In this document: piece by piece, positions 4,963-6,790 of the stretch | Layout: every line of letters starts with the position of its first letter | Numbering within the stretch: position 1 is the stretch's first letter | DNA from: an uncultured Terrimonas sp. | GTDB lineage: Bacteria; Bacteroidota; Bacteroidia; Chitinophagales; Chitinophagaceae | DNA length: 6,790 nucleotides | Direction of reading: 5' to 3' | Assembly: GCA_946886925.1 (NCBI GenBank) | Contig: CAMPJQ010000149.1 | Location: 1-6,790, forward strand | Translations under genes and position numbers: made by a program | Notes under the pieces: model-generated | What the model saw: only the letters and a program-made list of their open reading frames with translations | Databases searched by the model: none | Told to the model about the DNA's origin: nothing

Positions 4963-4972
4963 CAGAATTCTG
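4947..4972. repeat. Two adjacent palindromes in the divergent promoter region
   Basis: TGGCC-GGAA-GGCCA (4947-4960) is a 5-bp inverted repeat with a 4-nt centre, and CAGAATTCTG (4963-4972) is a perfect 10-bp palindrome starting 2 nt later. The first lies inside the spacer of the predicted aldo/keto reductase promoter, and the second just upstream of its -33 box. Both are placed where a dimeric regulator could bind. No regulator gene is in the window. Confidence 0.4.
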
Positions 4973-5012
4973 CAAGGCACAGCGGCTGTTATTATTTTGA
5001 AATGATTGTAAT

Positions 5013-5020
5013 TACCTTTG
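5013..5020 (+). promoter_or_regulatory. -7 promoter box of murF (TACCTTTG)
   Basis: TACCTTTG matches the Bacteroidota -7 consensus TAnnTTTG exactly and ends 5 nt before ATG 5026. Transcription would start at or next to that ATG, implying a leaderless or nearly leaderless mRNA and supporting 5026 over the ATG at 5002, which lies upstream of the box. No good TTTG -33 box is seen at the usual distance. Confidence 0.5.
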
Positions 5021-5025
5021 CCTTT

Positions 5026-6309
5026 ATGCAAATTGACAAACTCTATCAATTGTTCCTTCAATATCCTTCGGTTCAGACAGATACCAGAAAGCTAAAAAAA
5101 GATGATATTTTTTTTGCGTTGAAAGGCCCGAATTTTAATGGTAATCTTTTTGCAAAGCAGGCATTGCAAAAAGGCGCCGCTTATATAATAGCAGACGAAC
5201 CGCCCGGTTTTGAAGATAAAAGGGTCATACTCACAGATGATGCGCTAACTACACTGCAGCAACTGGCGGGCTATCACCGCGGCCAGTTTACCATACCTTT
5301 TGTGGCTATTACAGGAAGCAATGGCAAAACCACTACCAAAGAACTGGTTCATGCGGTGCTTTCATCTACCTATAAAACATATACAACCCGGGGGAACCTG
5401 AACAACCATATAGGAATACCGCTTACCATCCTGGATATTAAACCTGACGCAGAAATAGCTATTATTGAAATGGGTGCCAACCATCTTAAAGAAATTGAAG
5501 GTTACTGCAAATACGCCGAACCTACACATGGCATTATTACCAATTGCGGAAAAGCGCACCTTGAAGGTTTTGGTAGCATAGAAGGGGTTAGAAAAGCCAA
5601 AGGCGAATTATATGATTACCTGAAACTCCACGACGGCACAGCCTTCGTAATGTGGGATTATGATTACCTGAGGGAAATGAGCAAAGGTATACCCCAGATT
5701 TTAACATACGGAACGTCGGGAACTGAAGTAGTGGGCGATATATATAAAACAGATCCTTTTTTAGAAGTCGCTTTAATGAAAAAGAAAGAAAAGGTTATTA
5801 TCCGTTCGGCCCTGGTTGGAGATTATAACCTTCCAAATATACTTGCCGCTGTGACTGCAGGCAGGTATTTTAACGTTAAGGAAGATAAAATAAAAGCAGC
5901 CATTGAAGCATATCATCCATCCAACAGCAGATCGCAGTTGATAGACAAAGGAAATAATAAAATTATTTTAGATGCTTATAATGCCAACCCCAGCAGCATG
6001 AAAGCAGCTATAGAAAATTTTGCGGGAACAGCAGGCAGCAATAAGATCCTTGTACTAGGCGCTATGATGGAATTAGGGAGAGAAAGCGCGAAAGAACATG
6101 AAGATCTTATTGAACTGCTAAAGCATTATTTGTGGAAAGAAGTAATATTGGTTGGCGGCGATTTTGCCGGTATCACACATCCTTTCAGGTTTTTTAATAC
6201 CACGCAGGAAGCCAGGGAATGGCTGTTGCAACACCCGGCGGAAAATAGTGCGTATCTTGTAAAAGGATCACGCAGCATGCAGATGGAAACCATCGTAGAT
6301 ATATTATGA
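5026..6309 (+). CDS. murF: UDP-N-acetylmuramoyl-tripeptide--D-alanyl-D-alanine ligase
   Basis: A 427-residue MurF, the cytoplasmic ATP-dependent ligase that adds D-Ala-D-Ala to UDP-MurNAc-tripeptide, the last cytoplasmic step of muropeptide synthesis. The N-terminal substrate-binding domain includes SVQTDTRKLKKDDIFFALKG (15-34). The ATPase domain has the P-loop ITGSNGKTTTKE (95-106), the EMGANHLKEI segment (149-158), NCGKAHLEGFGS (173-184) and AKGELY with K192, the Lys expected to be carbamylated. The C-terminal domain shows NLPNILAAV (268-276), the SNSRSQ region (299-304), DAYNANPSSM (316-325) and a late VKGSRSMQME (412-421). Length is normal for the family. The ATG at 5002 would add eight non-conserved residues and lies before the -7 box, so ATG 5026 is preferred. 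It is essential and intact; DUF983 follows after 77 nt. Confidence 0.95.
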   Translation: MQIDKLYQLFLQYPSVQTDTRKLKKDDIFFALKGPNFNGNLFAKQALQKGAAYIIADEPPGFEDKRVILTDDALTTLQQLAGYHRGQFTIPFVAITGSNGKTTTKELVHAVLSSTYKTYTTRGNLNNHIGIPLTILDIKPDAEIAIIEMGANHLKEIEGYCKYAEPTHGIITNCGKAHLEGFGSIEGVRKAKGELYDYLKLHDGTAFVMWDYDYLREMSKGIPQILTYGTSGTEVVGDIYKTDPFLEVALMKKKEKVIIRSALVGDYNLPNILAAVTAGRYFNVKEDKIKAAIEAYHPSNSRSQLIDKGNNKIILDAYNANPSSMKAAIENFAGTAGSNKILVLGAMMELGRESAKEHEDLIELLKHYLWKEVILVGGDFAGITHPFRFFNTTQEAREWLLQHPAENSAYLVKGSRSMQMETIVDIL

Positions 6310-6386
6310 ATTTTATTATGGGATTTTTTTGAGATTTTAATCGCTAATATTTGGCGGAGAATTAAGACCTTTGCAAAAATCCCTGA
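6310..6386 (+). promoter_or_regulatory. murF-DUF983 spacer with a near-consensus -7 box
   Basis: This 77-nt AT-rich spacer holds GACCTTTG at 6366-6373, a one-mismatch match to TAnnTTTG placed 13 nt before the DUF983 start. No TTTG box lies at the expected distance upstream (those at 6328-6331 and 6350-6353 are too far and too near). No stable hairpin follows murF, so co-transcription remains possible. Confidence 0.3.
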
Positions 6387-6790
6387 ATGAGCACAGAAGA
6401 AAGGAAACCCGGTTATTTTTTATCGGTATTGGATAATCGTTGCCCGCGTTGCCGCCGGGGAGGAATTTTCAAAAATAGCAATCCTTACAAATTAAATACT
6501 ACCCTTAAAATGCACTCCGCATGCCCGGTTTGCGGGCAGCCTACCGAAATTGAAGTAGGTTTTTATTACGGCACTGCTTATGTAAGCTATGGGCTTACCG
6601 TGAGTTTTAGTGTATTTACCTTTATTGCCTGGTGGCTTCTCATTGGCTTTTCTGTTCAGGAGGGTGATTTCCGCTTATTATGGTGGGGCATTACCAATAC
6701 TGTTTTACTGATTGTACTGCAGCCCATATTTATGCGCCTGTCGCGCAGCCTCTGGCTTTCGTGGTTTGTAAAATATGATCCCGACTGGAA
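6387..6790 (+). CDS. DUF983 family membrane protein, 3' partial
   Basis: The first 134 residues of a DUF983 protein; the gene runs off the right edge. Two zinc-knuckle pairs are visible, NRCPRC (C19, C22) and SACPVC (C46, C49), separated by FKNSNPYKLN. The family block IEVGFYYGTAYVSYGL (55-70) follows, then two membrane segments at about 66-88 and 98-116, ending RLSRSLWLSWFVKYDPDW. The family has no defined reaction that I know of; it is a small inner-membrane protein with a cytosolic zinc ribbon. The start ATG lies 13 nt after GACCTTTG (6366-6373), one base off the -7 consensus TAnnTTTG, so it may have its own promoter in addition to readthrough from murF. Little of the normal length should be missing. 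Confidence 0.9.
   Translation, partial: MSTEERKPGYFLSVLDNRCPRCRRGGIFKNSNPYKLNTTLKMHSACPVCGQPTEIEVGFYYGTAYVSYGLTVSFSVFTFIAWWLLIGFSVQEGDFRLLWWGITNTVLLIVLQPIFMRLSRSLWLSWFVKYDPDW

Noticed and set aside
4913..4975. N-terminal extension of the aldo/keto reductase from ATG 4975
   Set aside because: The added 21 residues lack family character and cover the predicted promoter and palindromes.

Overview
The window looks chromosomal and comes from a Bacteroidota member, probably of the Chitinophagaceae. I base this on the protein styles (a Bacteroidota-type secreted protein of unknown function, a two-zinc-knuckle DUF983 protein), the near absence of Shine-Dalgarno sequences, and -7 promoter boxes of the Bacteroidota TAnnTTTG type. 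The taxonomic call is inference from sequence style; no rRNA is present.

Region 1 (1-284) holds a doubtful 53-codon ORF and a strong intrinsic terminator at 199-228. Region 2 (285-762) is a compact same-strand array of six tRNA genes: Glu(UUC), Asp(GUC), Gln(UUG), His(GUG), Lys(UUU) and a Phe(GAA)-like gene. Spacers are 3 to 24 nt and no CCA is encoded. Region 3 (800-3001) continues on the same strand with a YkuK/DUF458 RNase H-fold protein, then a short in-frame remnant resembling a slipin (SPFH/band-7) C-terminus, a strong hairpin, and a full-length RtcB RNA ligase with all expected metal and guanylylation residues.

The most interesting reading is that regions 2 and 3 form one RNA-repair island. 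RtcB seals RNAs with 2',3'-cyclic-phosphate or 3'-phosphate ends, which many anticodon nucleases leave behind. YkuK is a putative nuclease. Five of the six tRNAs carry U35 and read the NAN column of split codon boxes (Glu, Asp, Gln, His, Lys), the group most often attacked by known anticodon nucleases. The tRNAs may act as replacements, decoys or preferred repair substrates. The gene content is seen in the sequence; the functional link is inference.

Region 4 (3002-4015) holds a possible dispersed repeat, a secreted protein of unknown function and a 226-bp gap that I could not assign. Region 5 (4016-6790) is housekeeping: an aldo/keto reductase on the minus strand, diverging from murF (peptidoglycan precursor synthesis). 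The shared intergenic region carries two palindromes and recognisable promoters for both genes. A DUF983 zinc-knuckle membrane protein follows murF and runs off the window end.
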